Shown here one piece after another: positions 44,712 through 55,993 of a DNA stretch of 64,000 nt. Origin of the DNA: Pararge aegeria. Taxonomy: Eukaryota > Arthropoda > Insecta > Lepidoptera > Nymphalidae. The stretch lies in assembly GCF_905163445.1 (NCBI RefSeq), contig NC_053201.1, positions 14,332,001-14,396,000 on the forward strand. The letters are read 5' to 3'. The number at the start of each line of letters is the position of its first letter. Position 1 is the stretch's first letter. The notes beneath the pieces are model-generated. The model did not search any database, had not been told where the DNA came from, and saw only the letters and a program-made list of their open reading frames with translations. A program made the translations under genes and the position numbers.

Positions 44712-44777
44712 CTTGTTGTAGTAGTATTAGTAAGATTTTTGTAGTAGTGGAGTTTTTTGTCATCGTAAGTAGGTACT

Positions 44778-44905
44778 ACCGCCATGATTATTTCTGCCGC
44801 AGAGCAGTATTGTTGCAATGCTATCTTCCGGTCTGAATGGTGTGGTTTCCAGTTTAATAACATTTGGCGGCATTTTGTAGGATGTGTTCTGCCCAATTTT
44901 GCTCT
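44778..44905 (+). mobile_element. Rep-E (+)
   Basis: TACTACCGCCATGATTATTT, CAGTATTGTTGCAATGCTAT, TTGGCGGCATTTTGTAGGAT. Confidence 0.7.
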
Positions 44906-45104
44906 GTTTATATGCGACGGTTAACATCTGAAAAATTTGTCATAATTTGAAGGGCATACCCCCACAGGTGGGCATAGGCCTCATCTCTCATGGATAAAAA
45001 AACATAAGAGTTTAAATCCTCATCGCTATAAGTTTATAAGTGAGGATACTATGGTAGGGCCGTGAAATTGTCTACAATAACTCTATTAACCACAACTCTA
45101 TTAT

Positions 45105-45180
45105 TAGAAACAGGCGTTACTTTGCGGAAATCCATGATATATTATCAAAATTAAGCTTAATTTGCTATACTCCGTATAAT
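45105..45180. mobile_element. Rep-F terminal fragment
   Basis: GGCGTTACTTTGCGGAAATC, CATGATATATTATCAAAATT, AAGCTTAATTTGCTATACTC. Confidence 0.6.
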
Positions 45181-45440
45181 CACATGTAACCTTTAAATCA
45201 TAATGCCAAGAACTTGAATTAAAATAGACAACTATTTATGATAGGTAGATGAGCGATTTTGTTTATGATTGTTTTCCCCCCGGAAATTAGTAATCAAGTC
45301 CTCACGTCGTCTTTGACTGGCAACAATAAGTATTAATCGTTATTTGAATACGCGGAAACTTTGACTGATCGTTCTCGCTGAAGAGTTCAGTTGTAAGTTA
45401 AAGATCCAGTTAAATGCAAACTGCATTGCATTCCAACGAC

Positions 45441-45775
45441 TTATCATCATCACTTCAACAGATTTACGACAACTGCTGGACATAGGTCTTTAGTAGGGGG
45501 TCCCAAAATCCACGATACTGGGCCGTATGTTTCCAGCAGCTTTTAGCCACTCGCTTGATGTCGTGTTTCCACCTGGTCGGGGCCGACACTGCGTCAACTT
45601 CGAGCTAAATGCACCGTCTATTGCCCGACACGTTGAGCTACCGGTACCGGTAACTCTAGTTCTTGTAAGAACCTCCTGGTTTCTGATTTGATCATGTATT
45701 GATACTCCTAACTTAGCTATGTCCATCGCCCTCTGAGCGACTAAGACCTTCTTATGACTCACATTGTACTAACGA
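45441..45775 (-). mobile_element. RTE-A 3' fragment, degenerate
   Basis: Begins ATCATCATCACTTCAAC, then GCTGGACATAGGTCTTTAGT. The minus strand encodes broken versions of the RT C-terminal domain up to LVAQRAMDIAKLGVS-like sequence at 45,730. It contains internal deletions and is clearly older than the 8013 and 28,237 copies. Confidence 0.8.
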
Positions 45776-45787
45776 ATAAATATATTT

Positions 45788-45832
45788 AAATAGCTGTTAC
45801 CCGCGTTCTTACGGTCGCATTTATAACAATAG
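45788..45832 (-). mobile_element. HEL fragment
   Basis: TAGCTGTTACCCGCGTTCTT and GCATTTATAACAAT: both ends with the interior deleted. Confidence 0.5.
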
Positions 45833-45857
45833 ATAGGACTAGTTAAGATTAATAAAT

Positions 45858-46142
45858 ATACGCGGCGATAGCTTAGTGGTTAGGACTTCAGCCTTCGCTT
45901 TCGGACCGAGTTCGATCGAGGGGTGCGCCCTCAAAACTTGTCATGTGCGTGTTAGCAATTAAATATCACTTTCGCTACAACGGCGAAGGAACACATCATG
46001 AGGAAACTAACCATCCCACAGAGTTCTCTATGACGTGCTCATAGGTGTGTGAAGTACACCAATCCGCACTTGGCCAGCGTGGTGGACTAAGGCCTAAACT
46101 TTTGTCATTCTAAGAGAAGACCCTTGCCCTGTAATGGACTCA
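45858..46142 (+). mobile_element. SINE-C, full length
   Basis: CGGCGATAGCTTAGTGGTTA, CGGACCGAGTTCGATCGAGG, ACATCATGAGGAAACTAACC, CACTTGGCCAGCGTGGTGGA, GAGAAGACCCTTGCCC. Confidence 0.82.
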
Positions 46143-46392
46143 TGATGCTTACAGAAAAATCCTTTTGTAATTATTAAGGATAACTTAAATGATAAAAAAG
46201 CTTGGGTGTGAATTGCTCTAACTTCATAGCTAAATATAAATGGACTGTGAGATGGTGCTAACAAAAAAAATACCCGGTTAAGTTTGTGTGGGCTCTTCTT
46301 AGCTTTAGGTTTAAATTGGCGAACGGAGTTATCCCAATCCCCTTACAATTATGTAATATAAACATATATACCTATGTATGAACGCATACAAC
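46143..46392 (+). mobile_element. J1 LINE 3' end
   Basis: GCTTACAGAAAAATCCTTTT, AAGCTTGGGTGTGAATTGCT and TTACAATTATGTAA. The final tail is lost and a SINE-A 3' piece (CAACAGGTTAGCCCGTTAC, to about 46,440) follows. Confidence 0.75.
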
Positions 46393-46824
46393 AGGTTAGC
46401 CCGTTACAATCTTAAACTGCATCATCATTTACGTGAGTTTGTGTTGGTAAATGAGTGATTTAGGGCATGGGGTGTTACACTGAGTATTAAGGAATGTGCC
46501 CGTTAAATGGCTAATTAGTGACATTTAGTTGTAGTGCTAAATAACTCACATTATTTTATTAGCGCGTTGACACTAATTAAACTTGCCGTTTTATTTACCG
46601 GCTAACGCACTATGCTCCAACTGAATGAAATGACATACTACTTTTTATAAATATATTGTTTTAATACAAACTCACCACGCTTCCCTGAATTTAACTACGA
46701 TAAACCCATCGATACGATTCATCGAAAACCGTGGTGGCGATATGTATCACCACCATCTTACTACTACGTACACATTATTTATGTATCATTCAAAAGTGCA
46801 ATCAATTTGAATTATAAAATACTA

Positions 46825-47276
46825 GCTTCAGCCCGCGACTTTGTCTACATGGACGTCAGAATTGGGTCTAAAGCTTAGCTCGTTAAAAAATTTTCTAACG
46901 CTCGGTATAGAAAATAGCTCGGTAATTTTCCCTCGGGAACTACTTAAGGAATCAGGATAAAAGGTAGCCTATGTTCTATTACATGTCAAAGGCAACATTC
47001 ATGCCAAAATTCATTCAAATCCCTTCAGCCATTTTTCGTAATTGAATAAAAACAACACAAAACATTGAATAACACTTTCACATATATTATATTACTAGTT
47101 GTACCCTGCCACGCTTCGCTGTGCCACATTGTGATTGAATGGTTGAGAAAAATAGATAAAAACAATCCTTGATGCGTATTATATATCATGCTAAAATTTC
47201 AGCCCGATCATTGCAGAACTTTTTGAGTTTTTGAAGCGTACACAAACCAACATAACATTTTTATATATATAGATAT
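46825..47276 (-). mobile_element. HEL copies (-), two abutting
   Basis: 46,825-47,092: TAGCTTCAGCCCGCGACTTT to CACTTTCACATATATTATAT. From 47,093: ACTAGTTGTACCCTGCCACG to ATTTTTATATATATAGAT, a different subtype. Confidence 0.6.
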
Positions 47277-48469
47277 GTGTTTTAGCACCAAAGATGTCCC
47301 TCCTACTTCCAGAGGCAACCAGTATTATTTGGAAATTATAGATAGTTGCAATCATTGACTGAAAATCTTACATAGACTCTTCCGCACTTAAAGTTTTAGT
47401 AGTAGTACCTATTAAAGCATTTTGTGGCCAAGCTTGTCCAGGGGAGTTTACTCCTTAAATACGATTGTCGAAACATACACAAAAAGAGTTTATTTAGCTG
47501 AATAAAGATTAAGACCATATGAAAGTGTAAATTAAAAATCCTGTGCAATTTATTCACACACGGCGGAGGTGTAACTTCTTAAAAGTAGCCTACGGGAGAT
47601 TGAGGTGGATGTAGAGTATTAGAACTATTAGGATAAATGTAATGTTTATTATTTAGTTTCCATGGTAACAAGAATAGGAAAAAAAAATGAATAATGTTTT
47701 CTATCTCACTCTGTCCCATACATTTATGTGTTTGTTTCTTTACCTAGATAATATTCGGTTCCTTGGTAACTTAAATACGAAAAATAAGTTAATAAAACGA
47801 AACGTTGCATGTTTGCGCATCACAGTTGCCGGGCATGCAACGTCGCAAAGCGAAAACGTAACGAGGTCATTCATCAGTAGTTTTTACTCCTCACATTTTT
47901 CTCATACCGGGCGCCTTATATATGAAAATCGATTCTTAAGGAGTAAACTCCAAAAATATTGCACCAATTTCCCCTCTATTTAAAACCAAACCAAAATAAT
48001 CCAAACATGTGGTTCAACAAACACGAGAATCCAATAATTCGATGTCATCAATTCAAGTCTCTTATCTTAAGTTGTTAATATACTATCACTTCGGAAAACA
48101 TAAGCGTTGACCCATATATTTACTGTGTGAATATTACCTTAATTGATGTGCAGATAGCCCTTTATGGAGTGGTTTTCTTGCCTGATCGGGTTAAGATATC
48201 TACGGGTTATGTATGGGTTACCGATCAGGCCACTGTAGACTATCCAGTTCCGGATGACCCAGCAGTCGAGGCGTTTTCGAGGTCATATTTCTGAACTTGA
48301 TTTACACATGACATTCTAATCATGCATATGCTAAAACAAATTTTGTGATCAAATAATTGACACCTAATAACTTGCTAGCCAGTTGCTCGCGTTATTCTTC
48401 CGGGTTTTTCTTTTGGTTTGTTACAAATCCCGTGAGATCCCGTGTTTTCCTAAGATGATAAATTTTAGC
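47277..48469. other. No gene recognised
   Basis: Contains the 0.5-kb candidate inverted-repeat element; an open frame at 47,687-47,983 inside it has no recognisable domain. Confidence 0.35.
47443..47951. mobile_element. Candidate 0.5-kb element with 16-bp terminal inverted repeats
   Basis: GGAGTTTACTCCTTAA at 47,443-47,458 and its exact complement at 47,936-47,951, with similar bases just inside (ACGATT / AATCGAT). No transposase and no clear target duplication. Confidence 0.45.
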
Positions 48470-48650
48470 TAAGTTTGTAGTGGGCTTCTTCTTAGACCAG
48501 GGCGCGATTGGAACCCTCGTAGCCTTAGTTTTAAGTTTACGATTGTAGTTATCGCCATCACTACTCACTGCTATGTACACATTTTGTATATAATAACGCA
48601 TCAAAAGTGCCATCTATGTGCCTATTTGAATAAAGATATATTTGACTTTT
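48470..48650 (+). mobile_element. J1-like LINE 3' end
   Basis: AGACCAGGGCGCGATTGGAA, CCCTCGTAGCCTTAG, GTGCCATCTATGTGCCTATT and a TTTGACTTTTGAC tail. A slightly different J1 subtype. Confidence 0.72.
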
Positions 48651-48857
48651 GACTATAAGTTACCTATTTATCTGCATACTGCATGACCTGATGAGGTTTC
48701 TGTGCTAAAAATCCTACGTCTGTCTCCAGGATGCAATGCAACTATGTACAAAATTGCCAAGATCAGTCTTTTCAATATTCAAAATAATTTAGGCTTAACG
48801 TTAATAAGTAGGCTTATTTTATGAGCACTTTAGTAACGTCAATTACGAGAATAAAGA

Positions 48858-49112
48858 AATAAATAAATATACTCCGACAATACACACATCGCCATCTAGC
48901 CCCAAAGTAAGCGTAACTTGTGTTATGGCTACTAAGTTGACTGATGAATATTTTTTACTGAATAATGTACATAAATACTTATAATATACATATAAGCACC
49001 CAGACACTAAAAACAGTCATGTTCATCATCACACAAACATTCTCCAGCTGTGGGAATCGAAACCACGGCCTTGGACTCAGAAAGCAGGGTCGCTGCCCAC
49101 TGCGCTAATCGG
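48858..49112 (-). mobile_element. SINE-B, full length
   Basis: AAATAAATATACTCCGACAA, CCATCTAGCCCCAAAGTAAG, CTGTGGGAATCGAAACCACG, CACTGCGCTAATCGGCCATC. Confidence 0.82.
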
Positions 49113-49217
49113 CCATCTCCAAAATACGTCGGCCAAAGTATGTCTGTTTGTAGTGACTCTATCATCTTTTGGCCGGACGTACAAAGGAAATAAAAAACAT
49201 GATATATGTATAGTTAT

Positions 49218-49410
49218 ATAATCTGTAATCCTAACTAATATTATTAAAAACGAAAGTGTATTTGTTTGATTTTACTTTCTTGACACCATAACTAAGTAAC
49301 TAATCAACTTGATTGTTGGGAAAGATTTAGTCGAAAGGACGGAGAGCAGCATAGGCTACTGTTTATCCAAGGAAAACAAACGGTTTTCGAGAGATCCGTA
49401 CTTAACCGTA
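49218..49410 (+). mobile_element. HEL, short subtype
   Basis: ATCCTAACTAATATTATTAA, ATCAACTTGATTGTTGGGAA, GGAAAACAAACGGTTTTCGA. The 3' end is missing. Confidence 0.62.
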
Positions 49411-49929
49411 TATATCGAGGATGGAAAAATGACGGAATTAAAAAAAAATTACAATATATCTTTGAAATATCTATGGGCTTAGATTGGTGTGCAGGGGCCG
49501 CAAGTGGCTCGAAACATCTGGAAGCGTTGAGTGCCGAATTCCTCCGTCATAAATTATCGGATCCATTCAAACGAATTTATTTGAATTTATTTATTCGGAT
49601 GCGATGTGATGCGCTCATTACCAATTGAAAAGAGTTTTGTACTCTTTAGGGTTCCGTAGGATATCTTTATCAAACTAGTTGTCATTGATTGTTCGGGTTG
49701 TTTTGTGTATATCTCAATTGTCAAAGTACTGATGCAGTGTTAACATAATGACGTCATACTCAGAATTCATAACTGTTGTATGAAGCTGATCAAAAGAAAT
49801 TATGAATTTTTTTTAATTTATCTTCCCGGCAAAGTGGTGAGAGGTACCGGGTTCGAGTACCGGTAGGGCTAAATTAGGATTTCATTAGCTATATTATAAC
49901 ATAAGGTTTAAGACCTACCATTGTGGTTG

Positions 49930-50250
49930 ATGGTATTAGAGCTTTGTTGTATGCAATCTCACCAGCTTATAAGTGATGATGCCTTCTAAGAAGATAACGG
50001 GCTAACCTGTTTGGGGTATGCTAGACATACCCCTAATTGGTTTCTACGCGAAATCGCACCGGAACACTAAATCGCTTAGCGGCACGTCTTTTTCGGTAGC
50101 ATGGTACTAACTAGCCACGGTCAAAGTCAACCACCAGACCAGACCAGAGAAAATTCAGAATTTATATATTCCCAAATTGCCCCTGTCGGGAAACGAACCC
50201 GGGACCTCTGCTTAAATAGCTGACCGTTGCGCCACCGTGGTCATCAAAGT
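49930..50250 (-). mobile_element. SINE-A, near full length
   Basis: GTATGCAATCTCACCAGCTT, CACTAAATCGCTTAGCGGCA, CCACCAGACCAGACCAGAGA, CGAACCCGGGACCTCTGCTT. Confidence 0.78.
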
Positions 50251-50559
50251 TTATTGTCATAGTGTGTTGATGCTATGAAAGTTTAATATATTTTACGTAG
50301 GTATTCCGAAACCATGAACTTCTTAGCCTCCTACGTCAGTGTTACCGTAAATACGTAAATATTACTGCATCTGCCGCGTCACAGTTTAAACATATCACCG
50401 GGCCATTTTCACTAAGCGGTGGCTCTCCGCTGTCACTCAGTCAGTCACTCAGAGTAAATATCGGGTAAAACACGATTTTGAGTGGAAACACTGAAATCTG
50501 ATGACTCATCTCACGGACACCCGCAAAATCTCAGTGTTTTTTTAGTAGCGTGGGTTTGT

Positions 50560-50735
50560 AACTGCCTCAAAAGCAGCGAAAGCCTTAGCGGGAGCCGAGA
50601 TTAATGCCAGGCATGCATCGCTTACCTTTTGCTGTTAGCAATTAAATATTATATGTTTTAAAGTTGATTAAATCGTGAATAAACTTGCATGTCTGCGAAA
50701 CCTCGATAATATTCTCAAACTCGTGTGGAGGTACT
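50560..50735 (+). mobile_element. SINE-C, worn
   Basis: GAAAGCCTTAGCGGGAGCCG, GCAATTAAATATTATATG, AACTTGCATGTCTGCGAAAC, ATATTCTCAAACTCGTGTGG. Confidence 0.55.
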
Positions 50736-50939
50736 ACTACCAACATGCTTATTTCTGCCGCCAAGTAGCATTGTTGCAATGTTGTGTTCTTCTCTGACGC
50801 TTAATGTTAAGCCATCAAGGCTTAACACCATCGCCTCAAATGGATGGACCAAGGATATTGCCGCCGTTGGTTCTTCCAGGACCTCCCAGGTTGCAGGACG
50901 TGCTCCTTACATGCGTCAATATACATTCCTTGTTTAGAC
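50736..50939 (+). mobile_element. Rep-E (+)
   Basis: CATGCTTATTTCTGCCGCCA, GTAGCATTGTTGCAATG, then GGTTGCAGGACGTGCTCCTT. The middle is divergent. Confidence 0.68.
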
Positions 50940-51492
50940 CGTCATCATTGTCATCATCATATAAACCCATTACCGGCCCACCACAGGGCAAGGGTCTCCT
51001 CCCACAATGAGAAGGGTTAAGGGCGTAATCCACCACGCTGTCCCAGAGTGGATTGCTGGACTCAACACACCTTTGAGAATATTGTATAGAAGCAGCCGTT
51101 ACTTTGCGGAAATCTCTGATATCAGGAGATGTTGACCTAACAATTATGAATTGTAATGAGGTGGAGATGATGACTTTACAATTAATAACTGTTAAGTCAA
51201 CATCTCCTGAGGATGCTCAGGTTTTGGAGCGAACCGTGCGTAGAGGGTACATTGCCGAGGATCTGTTTGGTGTGGAGTATAAGATTGAAGAAATTATAAA
51301 TTACACCATACAGATTCTCCTGCTTTTTGCGGACTATAGCAAATTAAGCTTCATTTTCATAATAATATACCTTTGAGAAAATTATGTAACTATCAGGCAT
51401 GCAGGTTTCCTCTAGATGTTTTCCTTCACCTTTGAAGCAAGTGATATTTTAATTACTTACAACGCACATAACTAAGCAAAGTTAAAGGAACT
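50940..51492 (-). mobile_element. SINE-C interrupted by Rep-F
   Basis: 50,940-51,087 is the 3' half (TCATATAAACCCATTACCGG, CACCTTTGAGAATATTGTAT). After Rep-F it resumes at 51,368 with ACCTTTGAGAAAATTATGTA, CAGGCATGCAGGTTTCC and ACTTACAACGCACATAACTA. Confidence 0.78.
51088..51367 (+). mobile_element. Rep-F, about 280 bp, inserted in SINE-C
   Basis: Starts GAAGCAGCCGTTACTTTGCG and ends ATTAAGCTTCATTTTCATAA. Contains inner inverted repeats (CAGGAGATGTTGACCTAACA near 51,123 and its complement near 51,190). About 20 bp of the SINE-C target (ACCTTTGAGAA...) is present on both sides, as in a long target duplication. Confidence 0.65.
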
Positions 51493-51802
51493 TGAAGTGA
51501 GATAGTATCTAGTGTTAAAAAAAAAGTCATTTGGACACATAGATAGATAAAGAGGTGGTACTTGGGAACGCAATTTAGACTCGGTGCATAAGCTTAGGTA
51601 GGTAATTAAAATAATATGTAACCCAGCGGGTATTGAGAAATGGCGATATGTTTAATTTAGCGCAGCCTTGCGACGACCTTTTATTTAATTTATCATGTAG
51701 GTTAGCACGAATTCATGCTGATACAAGATTTATTTACCAACACTTTAGTTTAGGGACATATACTTTTGTCTCGCGATTTCGTGTGCATCCCCGAAAAAAA
51801 AA

Positions 51803-52190
51803 GTCAAAGTCAAAGTCAAAGTCAAAAATATCTTTATTCAAGTAGGCCCGGCCCATAGGTGGCACTTTTAATGCGTACATAAGAATTACACGGTAGTGAG
51901 ATGATGGCGATAACCACATTCGTAAACTTAAAACTAAAGCTACGAGGGTTCCAAACGCGTCCTGGTCTAAGAAGAAGCCCACAACAAACTTAGCCGGGTG
52001 ATTTTTGTTTTTTTGTTATCACCATCTCACAAAGTCATTTTAAATTATTAGAAGAGCAACCTGGTTAGAGCAATAATTTACACCCAAGCTTTTTTATCGA
52101 TTACATAGTCCTTCATACTATAATAGGACTTTTCTATAAGCTTACGTTTAATACAAACTTTGAACTTTTTGAGACATCTCCAAGATGTCA
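51803..52190 (-). mobile_element. J1 LINE 3' part
   Basis: (GTCAAA)n tail, GGTGGCACTTTTAATGCGTA, GAGATGATGGCGATAACCAC, then minus-strand coding for the YYSIKDYVIDKKAW-like end. Nearly colinear with 33,718-34,180. Confidence 0.82.
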
Positions 52191-52702
52191 ATTCAAAACA
52201 CTTTCCGACTTATAAACATTTCTATTTATTAAGTCTCTGTAAACTTCCGTTGTACTCTGTTGCTGCGAATACATGAGGAAATTCCATTAAAGACACAATT
52301 ACGTTGTTAATATGAGTATAGTTATTATATTGAACAACAAAAAGTAATCCCATTACCAGCCCGAACTTAGGTTGAACCCATATAAATCTTAATAATATTG
52401 TCAAACAAAAATAACCTAATATAATCCAACTACCAAAATAAAACTAAATAATATCTAAAACGTCTTCAAAACAATCGCAGCGAGGCATAGTGCCTAAGAT
52501 GCTGGCAGCATTGCCCCTTTGAATGGCCAAACTAATTCATTGGCCAATGTAACTGTTCTAGGATCACCGGAAGATTCGATATTTCTATGGTTGAATCTGT
52601 TAATAATCCCCAAACATTATGGTATTTTAGCCAAATAAATTATACAAGTTTCGATTGAACATTGTGATGAACGTTGCAAGACAACAAGAAATAATAGTGA
52701 TT
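52191..52702. other. No gene recognised
   Basis: AT-rich, nothing assigned. Confidence 0.35.
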
Positions 52703-52945
52703 AGACAACCGATTGGCGCGGTGGGTAGCGACCCTGCTTTTATAGTCCAAGGCTGTGGGTTCGATTCCCAATACTGGAAATGTTTGTGTGATGAATATGA
52801 ATGTTTTTCAGTTTCTGGGTATTTATCTGTATATCATAAGTATTATTGTATATTATTCATAAATTATTCATCAGTACCAACACAAGCTTCGCTTACTTTA
52901 GGGCTGGATGACGATGTGTGTATTGTCGTAATATATTTATTCATT
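52703..52945 (+). mobile_element. SINE-B
   Basis: CAACCGATTGGCGCGGTGGG, GGCTGTGGGTTCGATTCCCA, TTTTTCAGTTTCTGGGTATT, GATGACGATGTGTGTATTGT. Confidence 0.82.
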
Positions 52946-53107
52946 TTAAAATGGAAATATATTTTACAACAATTTGTGAAAAGAAATATTATCATCATCA
53001 TGAACATCCAAAAACTAAGAAGGTAGGTAGGTATTTGAAACTTATTGACCTTGAACCTTTATAGTAGATGTCCACGGTGTTTTTGACCTCTCTCTCTTGG
53101 TTTGTAG

Positions 53108-53232
53108 ACAACACACGCTTTTTAGAAAAATTATAGAGAACTCTCAGACATGCCAATTTCATCACAATGTTTTTTATCACCGTTAGAACAAGTCATTAAC
53201 ATGCTTACATTAAAAACGCACATTGCCTAGGC
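53108..53232 (-). mobile_element. SINE-C middle fragment
   Basis: AGAGAACTCTCAGACATGCC, CATCACAATGTTTTTTATCA, AAAAACGCACATTGCC. Confidence 0.6.
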
Positions 53233-53424
53233 GTCTTTTTCATCTACACGATCAGATACGCAATGTTTCAATTTATATTTGCAGCAAACATTAATGGTGA
53301 CCACGCATGCCCAGATTAAGTACTTACCGAGAACATGCAAACGCTAGGTCATAGGAACGGCTCTGTAACTGGATACTTCAGCAGTAATCTAACAATGCGT
53401 ATAAAAAACTGGAAAGCGTGGAAA

Positions 53425-53600
53425 ACGTGAGATAAGAGCGCGGCCGATGACCCCGTGACGTTGATAACAGAATTAGCCGGCAATTAGGAAGCCCGCGTAT
53501 TTGTAGACGAGAGTTTTTTCGGCAAAGATTTGGCAGCCGCGTCGGCGACGGATTTAGAAGCTGTGCTTTGATGTCCACTTCCCGTTATAGGAGCATTGTG
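53425..53600. other. Moderately GC-rich segment
   Basis: GAGCGCGGCCGATGACCCCG and GCCGCGTCGGCGACGGATTT within AT-rich DNA. No convincing ORF or repeat. Confidence 0.25.
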
Positions 53601-53759
53601 TGCGACGTTTCGTCTATGAATGTCAGGAACTGTGACGAGAAAGTGGGAAAGCGAGAACTGCGTAGCTTTGAGTGCTTTAAGGCATCATTTCAAGTTCGGA
53701 GCGCGATGCAAACTAGATATATTTTAGAGAGAGCGCTCAAGAACCGCCGTGTGGTGAGG

Positions 53760-53955
53760 GCAGATCAGAATTCAGTTGTCACCACATCTCTCCTGGTTCG
53801 TACAAGGCGACTAAGGGAATATAACAGAGAACAGGCAGCATCGTCCTCCGTGCTGCTAATTGTATTTCTAGCTACTGCCATCTATATTCCGCCTGCCCAG
53901 CGTGGTTATTATGGAAAAACCCTTCCGTCGGGACAGGTCTTTAGTGTAGTTTTGT
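53760..53955 (+). mobile_element. Rep-G
   Basis: CAGGCAGCATCGTCCTCCGT, CGCCTGCCCAGCGTGGTTAT, CCTTCCGTCGGGACAGGTCT. Colinear with 15,846-16,036 reversed. Confidence 0.6.
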
Positions 53956-54024
53956 AGTGGAAAGTATTTTTCTACGAATAAGCGGTTTAAATTATTGATA
54001 TTATCTACAAATTAATAAGTTACA

Positions 54025-54315
54025 AGTCAATGTCCAGATTCTCCAACCATGTGACGGTCCGAGCAGGGAGATCAAAAAGGTCGTTGGGCAATTACAGGTA
54101 TGAAAAGATGGGGCAGCGCTGGATTATGTGCTCCATCTTATGATCTTCTTCGCCACAGGCACATGTTTCCAACCCCACTTATGCAAAAAATAGTTGCAGC
54201 GTCCATACCCTATTCTTAGCCGACACCACAGGTTACGAGGCAGATGCAAACCCTTGGGTTTCATTGTGGGATCGAAGAGATTCGTTATTGATCCCCGGGT
54301 GGCTTTCCATTCTTC
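54025..54315 (-). pseudogene. Non-LTR retrotransposon ORF C-terminus with a Cys/His motif
   Basis: The minus strand, with stops, encodes RVWTLQLFF-like sequence, then CACGEEDHKMEHIIQRCPIF and LPARTVTWLENLDIDL. The CxCGxExHxxxHxxxxCP pattern is usual at the end of several insect non-LTR ORF2 proteins. At least one stop and a frame change break it. Confidence 0.6.
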
Positions 54316-54419
54316 TCCAGCTATTTTCTAGGTTAAATGCGTAATTTATAAGCGTAATTTAGGCTACTGATGCTCAAAAACCGCAAAGTATAAGATTAAT
54401 CAGTTGTAAAGCTTTTTGG

Positions 54420-54550
54420 ACAGAGCTCGTCCAGATGCTTATTTCTACTGCCAAGCATTTTTGTTTTACAGTCTAAAGGGCGTGGTTGGTGATGTACTTA
54501 TAGGCAAATGAGTCTTAACACCTACGCCTAAGGTTGATGGACACAGGAAG
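54420..54550 (+). mobile_element. Rep-E (+)
   Basis: GATGCTTATTTCTACTGCCA, GGGCGTGGTTGGTGATGTAC, TTAACACCTACGCCTAAGGT. Confidence 0.7.
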
Positions 54551-55499
54551 AAAATGGAATTTCTATATAGCATATTTTAATATAACATTAAGTATAATAT
54601 CCATTCGCGTTTTCATTTTATTCAGTGGAAGTTTGCTGTGGCAAACTATGAGGTAGGTCATAGAAGCGAAATTCTGTTCTTAAGAAATCACGCAGAAACC
54701 ATCAATTTTTCCGGGGTAAAAGCTAATGTTAAACCAAATCCGTCTCCAAAATTCCATATGGTTCAGTTTCGGAGTGAAGGCATAACAAACATAAATATTA
54801 TTTATTTATATTATAGTGCGATGATTTCACCAATTCAAACTGAATGGAAATAAACAAAAAACTGTGATACTATTTTTCACAGTTCAGTCACCTCATTATA
54901 TTTATCAAACACACAGATAATGCACTAAACTTAGGTATTCAGCTGCGAATATTGCTAGTGATTGCTTTTAGCTACCAATAAAATGTTTTAAATAACAACC
55001 AGTTATGATAAAAGCCATCTTGAGGCTTGCTACTGGAAACTGGATTAAAATAAATTAGGAGTTAGCAAAATTTGTTACTCGATTTATTAAAATCTGCCTA
55101 TTTTCTGCGGAAAGTTCAGAAATCCTTTCGGTTATCAATAGAATCCTCAAAGTCATCTAGGATTTACCAAAGTTTTAACATTGTGTAATACATATATGTG
55201 AAGAAGTTTAAACTTTAAATTTACGGATTTCCTAAAAAAATGCTTCTGTCAAGAAGAGAAACGGGAAAAAAACAGACCGTTCTGTGAAAAAGAAAGAGGA
55301 GAGAAATAAAAAGCTTAGGCGAATCCAGGCTCCAAGAAATGGTTAAATGGCATACCAGCCTAGTCTGTCTATAAATAGCACATAGCTTTTTTATTCCGTA
55401 TAAAACGGACGGTTCCGTTGGGACAGATCTTTTTTAACAGAACAAAAGATCGACATGTCTTCTTGCATAGCGGGTGTAGTCAGTGGGGTCGGAAAATAA
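54551..55499. other. No gene recognised
   Basis: A small hairpin AACTGTGA / TCACAGTT at 54,860-54,884; otherwise nothing assigned. Confidence 0.35.
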
Positions 55500-55993
55500 C
55501 ACAATCATCAAAATTTCCACGCAACCGATGTCGCGGGCATCAACTAGTAGTGACATCCCTACTAATATTATAAATGTCAATGTCAGTTTGTTTTTTACGC
55601 TTTCACGCAAAAACTACTAAACCGATTCTCATGAAACTTTGTTCACATACTCTTGGAAGTATTAGAAGTAATATAGGATACTTTTAAACCCAACATCAAG
55701 CTCGGTTCCTTTGGAAGAGGGGATGAGTGTTTGACGATTTTACACCATAACTCCGACAAATTATAACCGATTTAAATCATTATTTTTGTACTAAAGAGGT
55801 TGTATATGTGTTTAATTTTGCCCAAACTGTGGTTGGAGATAGAGGACAGAACTCCTCAGCGGACAGCAGCAAACCCCTCATTTAAGGCTTAGCTATACTG
55901 AATACTTTAATTTTTTTTAGATCAACAACTAAATTTAATGCCGCATCAAAATACAAAATCAAACGCAGACGAAGTCGCGGGCAACAGCTAGTA
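55500..55993 (+). mobile_element. HEL: 3' end followed by a complete Lep1-like copy
   Basis: An end (GATGTCGCGGGCATCAACTA) at 55,525 is followed by a full copy from CATCCCTACTAATATTATAA (55,553) to CGCAGACGAAGTCGCGGGCA and ACAGCTAGT (55,992). Confidence 0.82.

Noticed and set aside
47687..47983. 98-codon plus-strand frame inside the candidate inverted-repeat element
   Set aside because: No transposase motif or other family resemblance; runs through the right inverted repeat.
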